Below are positions 16,871 to 25,048 of a DNA stretch of 64,000 bases, piece by piece. Position numbers and translations under genes: made by a program. Source of the stretch: Winogradskyella sp. PC-19 (GTDB lineage: Bacteria; Bacteroidota; Bacteroidia; Flavobacteriales; Flavobacteriaceae); NCBI RefSeq assembly GCF_002163855.1, contig NZ_CP019332.1, positions 1,529,145-1,593,144 on the forward strand, in the 5' to 3' direction. Numbering within the stretch: position 1 is the first letter of the stretch; each line of letters starts with the position of its first letter. The notes below the pieces were generated by a model that saw only the letters and a list, made by a program, of their open reading frames with translations, made no database searches and had not been told where the DNA came from.

Positions 16871-17749
16871 ATGAAAATTGCTATATACGGTCAAAACTAT
16901 CAAAATGAGAATAATCAGAAAGCTTTTGAAATCCTTGTCAAAAGCTTAAAGAATCATAATCGTAAGGTTCTTGTAGAATCAAATTTTCTGAAAACCCAAA
17001 AAGAAACTTATCACAACGATTGGTCCTTTGGCATATTTACTGAACTTGACAATTCTTATGACTTACTCATAAGTATTGGCGGTGACGGTACTATTTTAAG
17101 AGCGATAACTTTCGTTCGAGATTTAGACATTCCAATTGTTGGCATTAATACAGGTAGATTAGGTTTTTTAGCTACTGTACAAACCAATGAAATTGAAAGT
17201 GCACTTTCAGACATCTTTAAGAAGAATTATAAAATTTCGAACCGAACATTACTTTCAGTTGATGTATCTCCTAAAAACAGCTTAGTCACTGAAACCAATT
17301 TTGCACTAAACGAAGTTACAATTAGTCGTAAAAACACGACTTCTATGATTACTGTGGAGACACACCTTAATAATGAATATCTAACTTCTTATTGGGCAGA
17401 CGGACTTATATTATCTACACCAACAGGTTCAACAGGTTATTCATTGAGTTGTGGTGGACCAGTAATCACACCTAATGCTGGTAGTTTTGTACTTACCCCA
17501 ATTGCGCCACACAATCTCAACGCAAGACCACTTGTGATACCTGACAATACTGATGTCAAATTAAAAGTCGAAGGTAGAGAGGAACAATTTTTACTCTCTT
17601 TAGACTCCAGAATAATTACACTACCAAACTCGACCACAGTAAATATTGAAAAAGCTGATTTTAAAATAAAAATGATTGAACTATTGAATGAAAGTTTCAT
17701 TGATACACTTCGTAAAAAAATGCTTTGGGGAGAAGATAGACGTAATTAG
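16871..17749 (+). CDS. nadK: NAD kinase
   Basis: 292 residues. The ATP-NAD kinase signature GGDGT sits at 70-74 (SIGGDGTILRA), followed by 'GINTGRLGFLATV', NEVTISR and DGLILSTPTGSTGYSLSCGG, which carry the NAD-binding and catalytic residues. It phosphorylates NAD to NADP in the cytoplasm. It has full length for the family. The CBS-domain gene ends 3 bases upstream and probably shares the transcript. The downstream DUF6089 gene has its own strong promoter box. Confidence 0.97.
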   Translation: MKIAIYGQNYQNENNQKAFEILVKSLKNHNRKVLVESNFLKTQKETYHNDWSFGIFTELDNSYDLLISIGGDGTILRAITFVRDLDIPIVGINTGRLGFLATVQTNEIESALSDIFKKNYKISNRTLLSVDVSPKNSLVTETNFALNEVTISRKNTTSMITVETHLNNEYLTSYWADGLILSTPTGSTGYSLSCGGPVITPNAGSFVLTPIAPHNLNARPLVIPDNTDVKLKVEGREEQFLLSLDSRIITLPNSTTVNIEKADFKIKMIELLNESFIDTLRKKMLWGEDRRN

Positions 17750-17798
17750 ACAATAAATACACATAAATACTGTTTTCTGTAAGACAATTTATATCAAA

Positions 17799-17830
17799 TT
17801 GTTATAGAGTAATGTTAATTGTTATATTTG
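17799..17830 (+). promoter_or_regulatory. Strong predicted promoter of the DUF6089-uppS-bamA operon
   Basis: The -33 element TTG (17799-17801, in AAATTG) is 21 bases from an exact -7 box TATATTTG (17823-17830). The ATG follows 17 bases later at 17848. This is the best-formed Bacteroidota promoter in the plus-strand envelope block. Confidence 0.75.
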
Positions 17831-17847
17831 CAAACTTTTAAAAATTT

Positions 17848-18537
17848 ATGAGGTATTTATTAATAATTTTATTATGTCTCACTGGAAGTCAAATAACTAA
17901 CGCTCAGATTTACGAATTTGGTGTGTTTGCTGGCGGTAGTAATTTTATTGGAGATGTTGGAGCAACCAATTACATATCCCCAAACCAAGTTGCTCTTGGC
18001 GGTATTGTTAAGTGGAACAGGAGTCCAAGACATGCCTTTAGAGCATCATTTATTTTTACTAATCTAGAAGCGGAAGACACAAAATCAGATGATCCAAGAC
18101 GTATCCAGAGAGGATATGGTTTTAGAAGTGGTATTTTTGAAGCCTCATTAGGCATGGAATTCACTTTTTTTGATTTTAACCTTCACGATTTAACCCCAAA
18201 AGGAACACCTTATTTATACACTGGAGTATCAGTTGCCAATCATGAAAACTTCTTTTTTGATAATACCGGTCGATTGATTTCTGAAAACACTAAAAGTTGG
18301 GCTTATGGTATCCCTATGGTTTTAGGATATAAACAATCTATAAGTCCTCATTTTATTTTAGCTGCAGAAATAGGAGCTAGATACACCTTTTCTGACGAGT
18401 TGGATGGCAGCGTACCAGATGCAAGCTTTAGAGAACAATTTGCTTTTGGAAATACTAATAGTAACGATTGGTATGTGTTCTCTGGAATTACATTAACTTA
18501 CACATTCGGAAAAAAACCCTGTTACTGCGACTTTTAG
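17848..18537 (+). CDS. DUF6089-family outer-membrane beta-barrel protein
   Basis: 229 residues with a signal peptide (MRYLLIILLCLTGSQITNAQ). Alternating beta strands rich in G, F and Y start 'YEFGVFAGGSNFIGDVGATNY', the hallmark of the DUF6089 family, which regularly lies before uppS and bamA in Flavobacteriia. It ends 'YTFGKKPCYCDF', with two cysteines separated by a tyrosine, which is unusual for a barrel and could be a disulfide or metal site. The stop is 1 base before the uppS ATG, so the genes are translationally coupled. The function is unknown; a role in outer-membrane assembly is suggested only by neighbours. Confidence 0.82.
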   Translation: MRYLLIILLCLTGSQITNAQIYEFGVFAGGSNFIGDVGATNYISPNQVALGGIVKWNRSPRHAFRASFIFTNLEAEDTKSDDPRRIQRGYGFRSGIFEASLGMEFTFFDFNLHDLTPKGTPYLYTGVSVANHENFFFDNTGRLISENTKSWAYGIPMVLGYKQSISPHFILAAEIGARYTFSDELDGSVPDASFREQFAFGNTNSNDWYVFSGITLTYTFGKKPCYCDF

Positions 18538-18538
18538 T

Positions 18539-19279
18539 ATGAACTTTAAAGACCATATAGACACGTCTAAACTACCAAACCATGTAGCAATTATTATGGA
18601 TGGTAATGGTCGTTGGGCTAAACAAAAAGGCCTCATGAGAGTTTTAGGTCACGAGAGTGGCACTAAAGCAGTCAGAGAAACAGTTGAAGCTTGTGCCGAA
18701 ATTGGCATAAAACATTTAACTCTTTATGCTTTTTCGACAGAAAATTGGAACAGACCCAAACTAGAAGTACAAACCTTAATGAAACTTTTAGTAAAGTCTC
18801 TAAAAAAGGAAATCAAAACACTACAAGACAACAAAATTAAGCTTACAGCAATTGGTAGCTTAAAAGACCTACCAAAAAAAGCTTATGAAGAGTTAGAATT
18901 TGTTAAAGAAAAAACAAAAAATAATACACATATGACATTAAATTTAGCTTTAAGCTACGGTTCTCGTGAAGAACTTGTTAATGTTGTTAAGGAATTATCA
19001 GTTAAAGTTAAAAATAATATAATTTCCTCTGAAAGTATTGATGAATCGATTATAAATAAGCATCTTTACACGCAATATTTACCAGATGTAGATTTGCTAA
19101 TTCGCACTAGTGGAGAACAACGAATTAGCAATTTTTTGTTATGGCAAATTGCATACGCAGAGTTATATTTTACCGATATCTTTTGGCCAGATTTTAAGAA
19201 GGAAAATCTCGTAGAAGCCATAAAAGATTATCAAAACAGAGAACGACGATTTGGAAAAACAAGCGAACAGCTTATTTAA
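18539..19279 (+). CDS. uppS: Isoprenyl transferase (undecaprenyl diphosphate synthase)
   Basis: 246 residues. The cis-prenyltransferase signature HVAIIMDGNGRWA holds the catalytic Asp21; 'LTLYAFSTENWNRP' (about 61-74) and the C-terminal 'DLLIRTSGEQRISNFLLWQIAYAELYF' are the other conserved blocks. It extends farnesyl diphosphate with isopentenyl units to make the C55 lipid carrier for peptidoglycan and glycan export. It lies within 1 base of the upstream gene and near or overlapping bamA, so it belongs to a tight envelope operon. Confidence 0.97.
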   Translation: MNFKDHIDTSKLPNHVAIIMDGNGRWAKQKGLMRVLGHESGTKAVRETVEACAEIGIKHLTLYAFSTENWNRPKLEVQTLMKLLVKSLKKEIKTLQDNKIKLTAIGSLKDLPKKAYEELEFVKEKTKNNTHMTLNLALSYGSREELVNVVKELSVKVKNNIISSESIDESIINKHLYTQYLPDVDLLIRTSGEQRISNFLLWQIAYAELYFTDIFWPDFKKENLVEAIKDYQNRERRFGKTSEQLI

Positions 19280-21830
19280 AAGCATAAACCCAAAAGCATT
19301 GAAGAAATTTTACGCTTTAGCATTATTAATCACAATAGTATTCCCTCTAAACTCTTTTGCACAGAGTGGAGATAAGTATACCATAAATGAAATTATTGTA
19401 ACTGGTAATACCTCATTTAATGCAAGTACAATTATAACATACTCTAGACTAAAAAAAGGCCAGGAAGTATCTATTGGTGGAGACAAGATTGGAGAAGCGG
19501 TAAAAAAGTTATGGACTTCTAATCTTTTTAGTGATGTGAAAATTTATTTCATAAACATTACAGATGATGGCAGTGTAGATGTTGAGATTATGCTTGCTGA
19601 TTTACCAGAGCTTAATAAAGTTCGCATTGAAGGTGTCAAGAAAGGAAAAAAAGATGAAATACTTGATGAAAATAATCTTAAACAAAAAGTAAAGGTTACA
19701 GAGAATCTTATCACTACAACCAAAAACTACCTTACCAATAAATACAAAAAAAAAGGATTCTTAAATACAAAAGTAAACGTTATTACCTCTGAAGTTCAAA
19801 ATGATTCTATAGAGAAAAAGAGGGTTAATATGCTCGTTAGTATTGACAAAGGCAATAAGGTAAAAATTAAATCTATAAATTTTAACGGCAATGAAAAGCT
19901 TAAAGACAAAAAGCTTAGAAAAGCCATGAAAAATACCAAGCAAAAAAGTCTCAGCCCACTAAGACTTCTAAAACGCTCTAAGTATGTCGAAGAAAACTAT
20001 AAAGAGGATTTAGTGAGTCTAGTAGATAAGTATAAAGAAAATGGTTACAGAGATGCTAGAGTTATTAAAGATTCCATTATATATAACGATGACAAAACGA
20101 TAAGTTTAGTTATTGACGTTGAAGAAGGTGAGAAATATACGTTTGGAAAAATTGATTTTGTTGGAAACACTGTCTACACAGATGAGTTTCTATCTCAGAT
20201 TCTTCGTATTGAGGAAGGCGATACATATAATGGTGTAGAATTAAAGAAGCGCATTGCAAATGAAGAAAAGCCTGACGGCATTGACATTACAAACATATAC
20301 CAGAATACAGGCTATATGTTTTCCACCATTAACCCTGTTGAGGTTAGTGCTGACGGAAACATTATAGATTTAGAAATCAGAATTACTGAAGGTAAGCCTG
20401 CATACTTTAATAGTGTTAAAGTAAAAGGAAATGATATTACTAATGATCATGTTATCTACAGAGAAATACGGACACGTCCTGGCGAACTTTATAGCCGTGC
20501 AAATATTATCAGAACCATTAGAGAATTAGGTCAACTTGGCTTCTTTAACGCACAGGCTATCGTTCCAGACATAAAAAATCCAAATCCTGTTGACGGAACT
20601 TTAGATATAGAATACACAGTCGAAGAACAGGGTTCTAGCCAAATCGAACTACAAGGTGGTTACGGTGGTGGTGGTTTTATTGGCACATTGGGTCTATCCT
20701 TTAACAACTTCTCATTACGAAATATCTTTAATGGTGAAGCATACAAACCAGTACCTCGTGGAGATGGACAAAGTATGGCTTTAAGACTTCAAGCAAGTCA
20801 GTTTTTTCAAACTTATAGTTTATCGTTTAGTGAACCATGGTTAGGAGGAAAGAAACCTTTTCAACTATCTACATCTATATCACATTCAAGACAATTTTTA
20901 TTTGACCCTCAAACTAGACGCGCAGATAAAAGTAGGCGATTTAATATAACAGGAATTACATTTGGAATATCTACCAGACTAAAAGAACCAGACGATTATT
21001 TTCTGTTTTCTCAAGCTTTAAGTTACCAGCATTACGATTTACAGAACTACAATACTGGATTATTTACATTCGGAGATGGTTCTTCAAACAACTTATCATA
21101 TACTATTGGTCTAACAAGAAACAATACTTATAACGACCCAATCTATCCTACAGGTGGTTCAAACTTTTCTGCTTCTGCAAAATTCTCTTTCCCATATTCT
21201 TTAGTAAATGGTGTCGATTATGCAGCTCTAAAAGAAGAAAGAGATGGTCTTGACCCAATTACTGATATCGATAGAATCGGAGAGATTGACCAGCAGCGAT
21301 TTAATTGGTTAGAATTCTACAAAATAAAATTCAAAGCAGATTGGTACGCAGAAGTTGCAAAGAAATTAGTTTTAAGACCTAGTGTCGAATTCGGTTTCTT
21401 AGGAGCATATAATAATGATAGAGGTGTTATTCCTTTTGAGCGTTTCTTCCTTGGAGGTGACGGACTTGGTAATTTTGCTTTAGATGGACGTGAAGTTATT
21501 CAGTTAAGAGGTTACCCAAACCAATCATTATCTAGTCAAGATGGTGGTTCTATATATAATAAATTCTCTTTAGAATTAAGATATCCTATAACACTTGGTC
21601 AAGGTGCGAAGATTTATGCATTGTCGTTTGTCGAAGCTGGTTCTTCTGTAAACAGCTTTAGAGATTTTGACCCCTTCAATCTTCAAAGGTCTGCTGGATT
21701 AGGTGTTAGAATATTTATGCCAGCCTTTGGTTTACTAGGTATTGATTTCGGAAAACCTTTTGATCCGTTACCAGGTCAAAATCAAGTTGGTGGCTGGGAA
21801 ACTCACTTTATAATCGGTCAACAATTTTAA
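19251..21830 (+). CDS. bamA: Outer membrane protein assembly factor BamA
   Basis: 859 residues from a TTG at 19251, overlapping uppS by 29 bases. A second TTG at 19299, 20 bases past the uppS stop, would give a compact signal peptide (MKKFYALALLITIVFPLNSFA-Q) and is about as likely. Five POTRA modules cover about 40-440 ('INEIIVTGNTSFNASTII', 'KVRIEGVKKGKK', 'KSINFNGNEKLKDKKL', 'GKIDFVGNTVYTDEFL', 'FNSVKVKGNDITNDHV'). The Omp85 barrel (about 460-859) has 'RFFLGGDGLGNFALDGREVIQLRGY' and ends in the beta-signal Phe (GQQF). It inserts beta-barrel proteins into the outer membrane. Two OmpH/Skp-like genes follow. Confidence 0.96.
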   Translation: MEKQANSLFKSINPKALKKFYALALLITIVFPLNSFAQSGDKYTINEIIVTGNTSFNASTIITYSRLKKGQEVSIGGDKIGEAVKKLWTSNLFSDVKIYFINITDDGSVDVEIMLADLPELNKVRIEGVKKGKKDEILDENNLKQKVKVTENLITTTKNYLTNKYKKKGFLNTKVNVITSEVQNDSIEKKRVNMLVSIDKGNKVKIKSINFNGNEKLKDKKLRKAMKNTKQKSLSPLRLLKRSKYVEENYKEDLVSLVDKYKENGYRDARVIKDSIIYNDDKTISLVIDVEEGEKYTFGKIDFVGNTVYTDEFLSQILRIEEGDTYNGVELKKRIANEEKPDGIDITNIYQNTGYMFSTINPVEVSADGNIIDLEIRITEGKPAYFNSVKVKGNDITNDHVIYREIRTRPGELYSRANIIRTIRELGQLGFFNAQAIVPDIKNPNPVDGTLDIEYTVEEQGSSQIELQGGYGGGGFIGTLGLSFNNFSLRNIFNGEAYKPVPRGDGQSMALRLQASQFFQTYSLSFSEPWLGGKKPFQLSTSISHSRQFLFDPQTRRADKSRRFNITGITFGISTRLKEPDDYFLFSQALSYQHYDLQNYNTGLFTFGDGSSNNLSYTIGLTRNNTYNDPIYPTGGSNFSASAKFSFPYSLVNGVDYAALKEERDGLDPITDIDRIGEIDQQRFNWLEFYKIKFKADWYAEVAKKLVLRPSVEFGFLGAYNNDRGVIPFERFFLGGDGLGNFALDGREVIQLRGYPNQSLSSQDGGSIYNKFSLELRYPITLGQGAKIYALSFVEAGSSVNSFRDFDPFNLQRSAGLGVRIFMPAFGLLGIDFGKPFDPLPGQNQVGGWETHFIIGQQF

Positions 21831-21981
21831 GTTTGGCACGGTATTTTCAATAGGCTAAATAACATTTCATACTGGTGTTAAAATTTTTAAGAATATATTT
21901 CGTTTATTTGAAGAACAACAATAGCTTACAAACTGTTTTGAAGCTGAAAATATCGAAATCAACAAATTAAAACTTATACCT

Positions 21982-23061
21982 ATGAAATTTAAAGTTCTTT
22001 ACATATTGGCAATAGTTGGTCTAATGAGCTTTACCAGTAATGCACAACGTGTTAATGGAGCAAGAATTGGATACATAGATACAGAATACATTCTTGAGAA
22101 TGTACCAGATTATCAAGAAGCTAGTTCTCAATTAGAGACAAAACTAACTAAGTGGAAATCTGAAATTGAAAAGAAGTTAGCAGACATAGAAACTAAAAAG
22201 AAGGCTCTAGAAAACGAAAAAGTACTCTTAACAAAAGAACTATATGAAGAGCGTTTAGAAGATATTTCATTTGAAGAGTCTGAAATTTTGGATTATCAAC
22301 AAAAGCGCTTTGGTCCTGGCGGAGATATGGTTATACAACGAACACAATTGATTCAGCCAGTACAAGATCAAATTTTTGCAGCGGTAAAAGAGATTGCCGA
22401 AAAGAAAAGTTACGATTTTGTATTTGACAAAAATGCAGATTTTTTGATGTTATACTCTGCAGAGCGTTTTGATATTAGTGAACAAGTTCTAAGAATAATA
22501 ACAAGGGCATCTACAAGAGAACAAGCAAAAAATAAAAGAGAGCGTAAAGAATTAGAAAAAGAAGAGGCTGTCCCAGAAGTAAGTAAGACTAAGGATGATC
22601 GTGCAAAAGCTTTAGAAGAACGTAAAGCTCAACGAGCTGCTGACCTTGAGCAAAAGCGTATTGATAGAGAAAAAGCTTTAGAAGAAAGAAGGGCAAAACA
22701 AAACGCAGACAGAGAAGCAAAGAAAAAGGCGGCTGCCGAAAGACGTCAAAAAGCTTTAGATGCTAGAAACAAGACTGAAAAACCATCTGATTCTTCAGCT
22801 ACAAAAACAGTGTCTAAGACAACAGAAAAAGGTAAAGCAAGCGTAAAAACCGACTCGACAAAAGCGAAAACAAGACAACAGCTTTTAGAAGAAAAACGTA
22901 ATAAAGCTGTAGAACAAAGAGAAGCAAGAAAGAAAGCTTTAGAAGATAGGAAGAAAAAAATAATAGAGCAACGAAAAAAAGCCAGAGAAGAAAGATTAGA
23001 ACAATTAAGAAAGAATGATTCTATTCGCAAAGCAAAAGCGAAAAAGAAAGACGACAATTAA
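21982..23061 (+). CDS. OmpH/Skp-family periplasmic chaperone with a long charged C-terminal extension
   Basis: 359 residues, about twice the usual Skp length. A signal peptide (cleavage near SNAQ, residue 21) is followed by the OmpH domain: 'ARIGYIDTEYILENVPDYQEAS', a coiled-coil arm rich in K and E, and 'KSYDFVFDKNADFLMLYS' near 150. Residues 180-359 are almost only K, R, E, A, D and Q, with repeats such as 'KALEERKAQRAAD' and 'KALEERRAKQNAD', predicted as one long helix or coiled coil. Skp-type trimers hold unfolded outer-membrane proteins on their way to BamA, whose gene is 151 bases upstream. The extension may reach to the peptidoglycan or lengthen the tentacles; that is speculation. Confidence 0.88.
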   Translation: MKFKVLYILAIVGLMSFTSNAQRVNGARIGYIDTEYILENVPDYQEASSQLETKLTKWKSEIEKKLADIETKKKALENEKVLLTKELYEERLEDISFEESEILDYQQKRFGPGGDMVIQRTQLIQPVQDQIFAAVKEIAEKKSYDFVFDKNADFLMLYSAERFDISEQVLRIITRASTREQAKNKRERKELEKEEAVPEVSKTKDDRAKALEERKAQRAADLEQKRIDREKALEERRAKQNADREAKKKAAAERRQKALDARNKTEKPSDSSATKTVSKTTEKGKASVKTDSTKAKTRQQLLEEKRNKAVEQREARKKALEDRKKKIIEQRKKAREERLEQLRKNDSIRKAKAKKKDDN

Positions 23062-23097
23062 AATTTTAAATTAAAAACACGTAAACACTAAATTAAA

Positions 23098-23634
23098 ATG
23101 AAACGATTAAAAACACTACTATTAGCAATAACACTATTTTTTGGTGGATTAACAATGGTAAATGCACAATCAAAAGTAGCTCATGTAAATACACAAGAGA
23201 TTACAAAAACTTTTCCTGCATTTTTACAAGCACAACAAGAAGCTGAAAAAGCTGGGCAAGCAGCTGCAAAAGCTACTGCTGATGCTTCTAAGCCACAATA
23301 TGATGATATGGTTAAATCATATAAAGAAACATCTGAAAGATATAATAAGGAAGCTGGAACTCAAACTGATGCTATTAACCAAGCACGTGGCAAAGAGTTA
23401 CAACAAATGCAAACTGCAATTTACCAGCAAGAGCAACTTATGCAAGAAAATATTCAGGTTAGTGCTCAAAAAGCACAATACGAAGCAATGTTACCTGTTA
23501 GAAAAAGAATGATGGAAGCCATTGACAAAGTAGCTAAAACTTTAGGTTACGATTACGTATTAGACGTAGCGAGTTTAGTTGTAGCAAACGGTACTGATAT
23601 TACAGCTGAAGTAAAAAAAGAACTAGGTATGTAA
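23098..23634 (+). CDS. OmpH/Skp-family periplasmic chaperone
   Basis: 178 residues, the normal family length. A signal peptide (MKRLKTLLLAITLFFGGLTMVNAQ) is followed by 'SKVAHVNTQEITKTFPAFLQAQQE', a central A/Q/K-rich helical hairpin, and 'VAKTLGYDYVLDVASLVVANG', the returning beta strand of the Skp body. It lies 36 bases after the longer OmpH paralogue and 1.3 kb after bamA; the tandem pair downstream of bamA is common in Bacteroidota. A perfect 26-base palindromic terminator follows, closing the bamA-ompH-ompH operon. Confidence 0.92.
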   Translation: MKRLKTLLLAITLFFGGLTMVNAQSKVAHVNTQEITKTFPAFLQAQQEAEKAGQAAAKATADASKPQYDDMVKSYKETSERYNKEAGTQTDAINQARGKELQQMQTAIYQQEQLMQENIQVSAQKAQYEAMLPVRKRMMEAIDKVAKTLGYDYVLDVASLVVANGTDITAEVKKELGM

Positions 23635-23660
23635 TCTATTCTTTTAAGAAAATATAGTTT

Positions 23661-23688
23661 AAAGCCACTTTTTAAAAAGTGGCTTTTT
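23661..23688 (+). terminator. Terminator of the bamA-ompH operon
   Basis: AAAGCCACTTTTT (23661-23673) is directly followed by its exact complement AAAAAGTGGCTTT (23674-23686) and further T residues. It lies 27 bases after the second ompH stop. Its T tract runs into the predicted murI promoter box. Confidence 0.92.
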
Positions 23689-23695
23689 ATTTTTG
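23688..23695 (+). promoter_or_regulatory. Predicted -7 box of murI, overlapping the terminator T tract
   Basis: TATTTTTG matches TAnnTTTG exactly and ends 5 bases before the murI ATG (23701). If used, the mRNA would begin at or next to the start codon (leaderless). The -33 position falls within the terminator stem and shows no clear consensus. Confidence 0.5.
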
Positions 23696-23700
23696 TAGCT

Positions 23701-24480
23701 ATGAGTAAACAGTTTATTGGCATATTTGATTCTGGTATCGGCGGCACCTCCATTTTTAAAGAAGTGCATAAATTATTACCAAATGAAAACATTATCTACT
23801 TAGCAGATAGTATTAATGCACCTTATGGGAACAAATCAGAGAAAGATATACTTAACCTCAGTATAAAAAACACAGAATTACTTATCAGTAAAGGCTGTAA
23901 ACTTATTATAGTAGCTTGTAATACTGCTACGACAAATGCAATTGCTTACTTAAGGGAAAATTACGATATCCCATTTATCGGTATTGAACCAGCAATAAAG
24001 CCAGCATCCTTAAATAGCAAATCAAAGTCTATTGGTATTTTGGCGACAAAAGGAACTTTGAGCAGCGCATTGTTTCATAAAACATCTAAAATTTACACAA
24101 AAGAAATTAAGGTTACTGAAAGAGTTGGTGAAGGTTTAGTACCATTAATTGAAGCTGGAAAAATCGAGTCTGATGACATCAAAACTCTACTAAAAAAATT
24201 TATTACACCAATGCTCGAAGCTGATATCGACCATCTTGTTTTGGGTTGTACGCATTACCCTTATCTAATTCCTGAATTAAGGAAACTATTGCCCAAACAT
24301 ATTAAAATTATAGATTCTGGTTTAGCGGTAGCACATCAAACACAAGCCATTCTAAAAGAAAACAATCTTCTTAATAATTCAAATTCATCTCCAAATATTC
24401 AGTTTTATACCAATGGAGATATTGATGTTTTAGATGCTATTTTGGAATATAAATTTCCGGTAAAATATTTGGATTTTTAG
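23701..24480 (+). CDS. murI: Glutamate racemase
   Basis: 259 residues. It makes D-glutamate for peptidoglycan. The two catalytic cysteines are visible: Cys73 in VACNTATT and Cys184 in LGCTHYPYL. The N-terminal FDSGIGG (9-15) and 'ADSINAPYGNKS' (substrate loop) are also intact. It is separated from the second ompH gene by a terminator, with a promoter-like box immediately before its ATG. It is convergent with the carbonic anhydrase-like gene 28 bases away, and no terminator is visible in that gap. Confidence 0.97.
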   Translation: MSKQFIGIFDSGIGGTSIFKEVHKLLPNENIIYLADSINAPYGNKSEKDILNLSIKNTELLISKGCKLIIVACNTATTNAIAYLRENYDIPFIGIEPAIKPASLNSKSKSIGILATKGTLSSALFHKTSKIYTKEIKVTERVGEGLVPLIEAGKIESDDIKTLLKKFITPMLEADIDHLVLGCTHYPYLIPELRKLLPKHIKIIDSGLAVAHQTQAILKENNLLNNSNSSPNIQFYTNGDIDVLDAILEYKFPVKYLDF

Positions 24481-24508
24481 TTAGTAGAAACTCATCAAAA
24501 TTAATAAC

Positions 24509-25024
24509 CTACTCTTTAAACCAGCTTGAGTATTTGACATAATTATCGGCAATTCTATTAATTTCTCCTGACACTAGTTCTTGGCTAATATCTTTAATTT
24601 TTTTAGCTGGTGTCCCTGCATAAATGCTACCTGCTTCTACTATAGTATTTTTAGTAACAACTGCTCCTGCTGCAATAATACTATTACTTCCTATAACGCA
24701 ATCGTCCATAACAATACTTCCCATACCAATAAGCACATTATCTTTTATTGTGCACCCGTGAACTATTGCATTATGGCCAATTGATACATTATTACCGATA
24801 GTAGTAGGCGATTTTTGATATGTGGCATGAATTACAGCGCCATCTTGCACGTTGACTTTGTCACCCAGATTTATATAGTGAACATCGCCACGTAAAACGG
24901 CATTAAACCAAATACTACATTGCTTCCCTATAGTAACCTCTCCAACGATTGTTGCATTTTCTGCGACATAACAGTCTTCTGATATTTCTGGATGTTTCCC
25001 GTTTACTGGTTTTATTAGTGGCAT
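24509..25024 (-). CDS. Gamma-class carbonic anhydrase-like protein (left-handed beta-helix)
   Basis: 171 residues of hexapeptide repeats ([LIV]-G-x4), e.g. 'IVGEVTIGKQCSIWFNAVLRGD', 'VNVQDGAVIHATY' and 'TTIGNNVSIGHNAIVHGCTIKDNVLIGMGSIV'. Three histidines in VIHATY and IGHNAIVHG match the metal ligands of the gamma-carbonic anhydrase/YrdA/PaaY group, and Arg in 'LRGDV' and Gln in 'VQDGA' are also conserved. The family binds zinc or iron as a trimer. True carbonic anhydrase activity varies among members and cannot be judged here. The gene is 24 bases downstream of the LytTR regulator gene. Confidence 0.88.
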   Translation of the reverse strand: MPLIKPVNGKHPEISEDCYVAENATIVGEVTIGKQCSIWFNAVLRGDVHYINLGDKVNVQDGAVIHATYQKSPTTIGNNVSIGHNAIVHGCTIKDNVLIGMGSIVMDDCVIGSNSIIAAGAVVTKNTIVEAGSIYAGTPAKKIKDISQELVSGEINRIADNYVKYSSWFKE

Positions 25025-25048
25025 TTTTTTCTTTGTTTTTAGGTTTAT

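Noticed and set aside
22746-23057. Minus-strand frame of 103 codons opposite the OmpH tail
   Set aside because: It arises from the lysine- and glutamate-rich repeats on the other strand (reads as F/S/L-rich) and has no start context.
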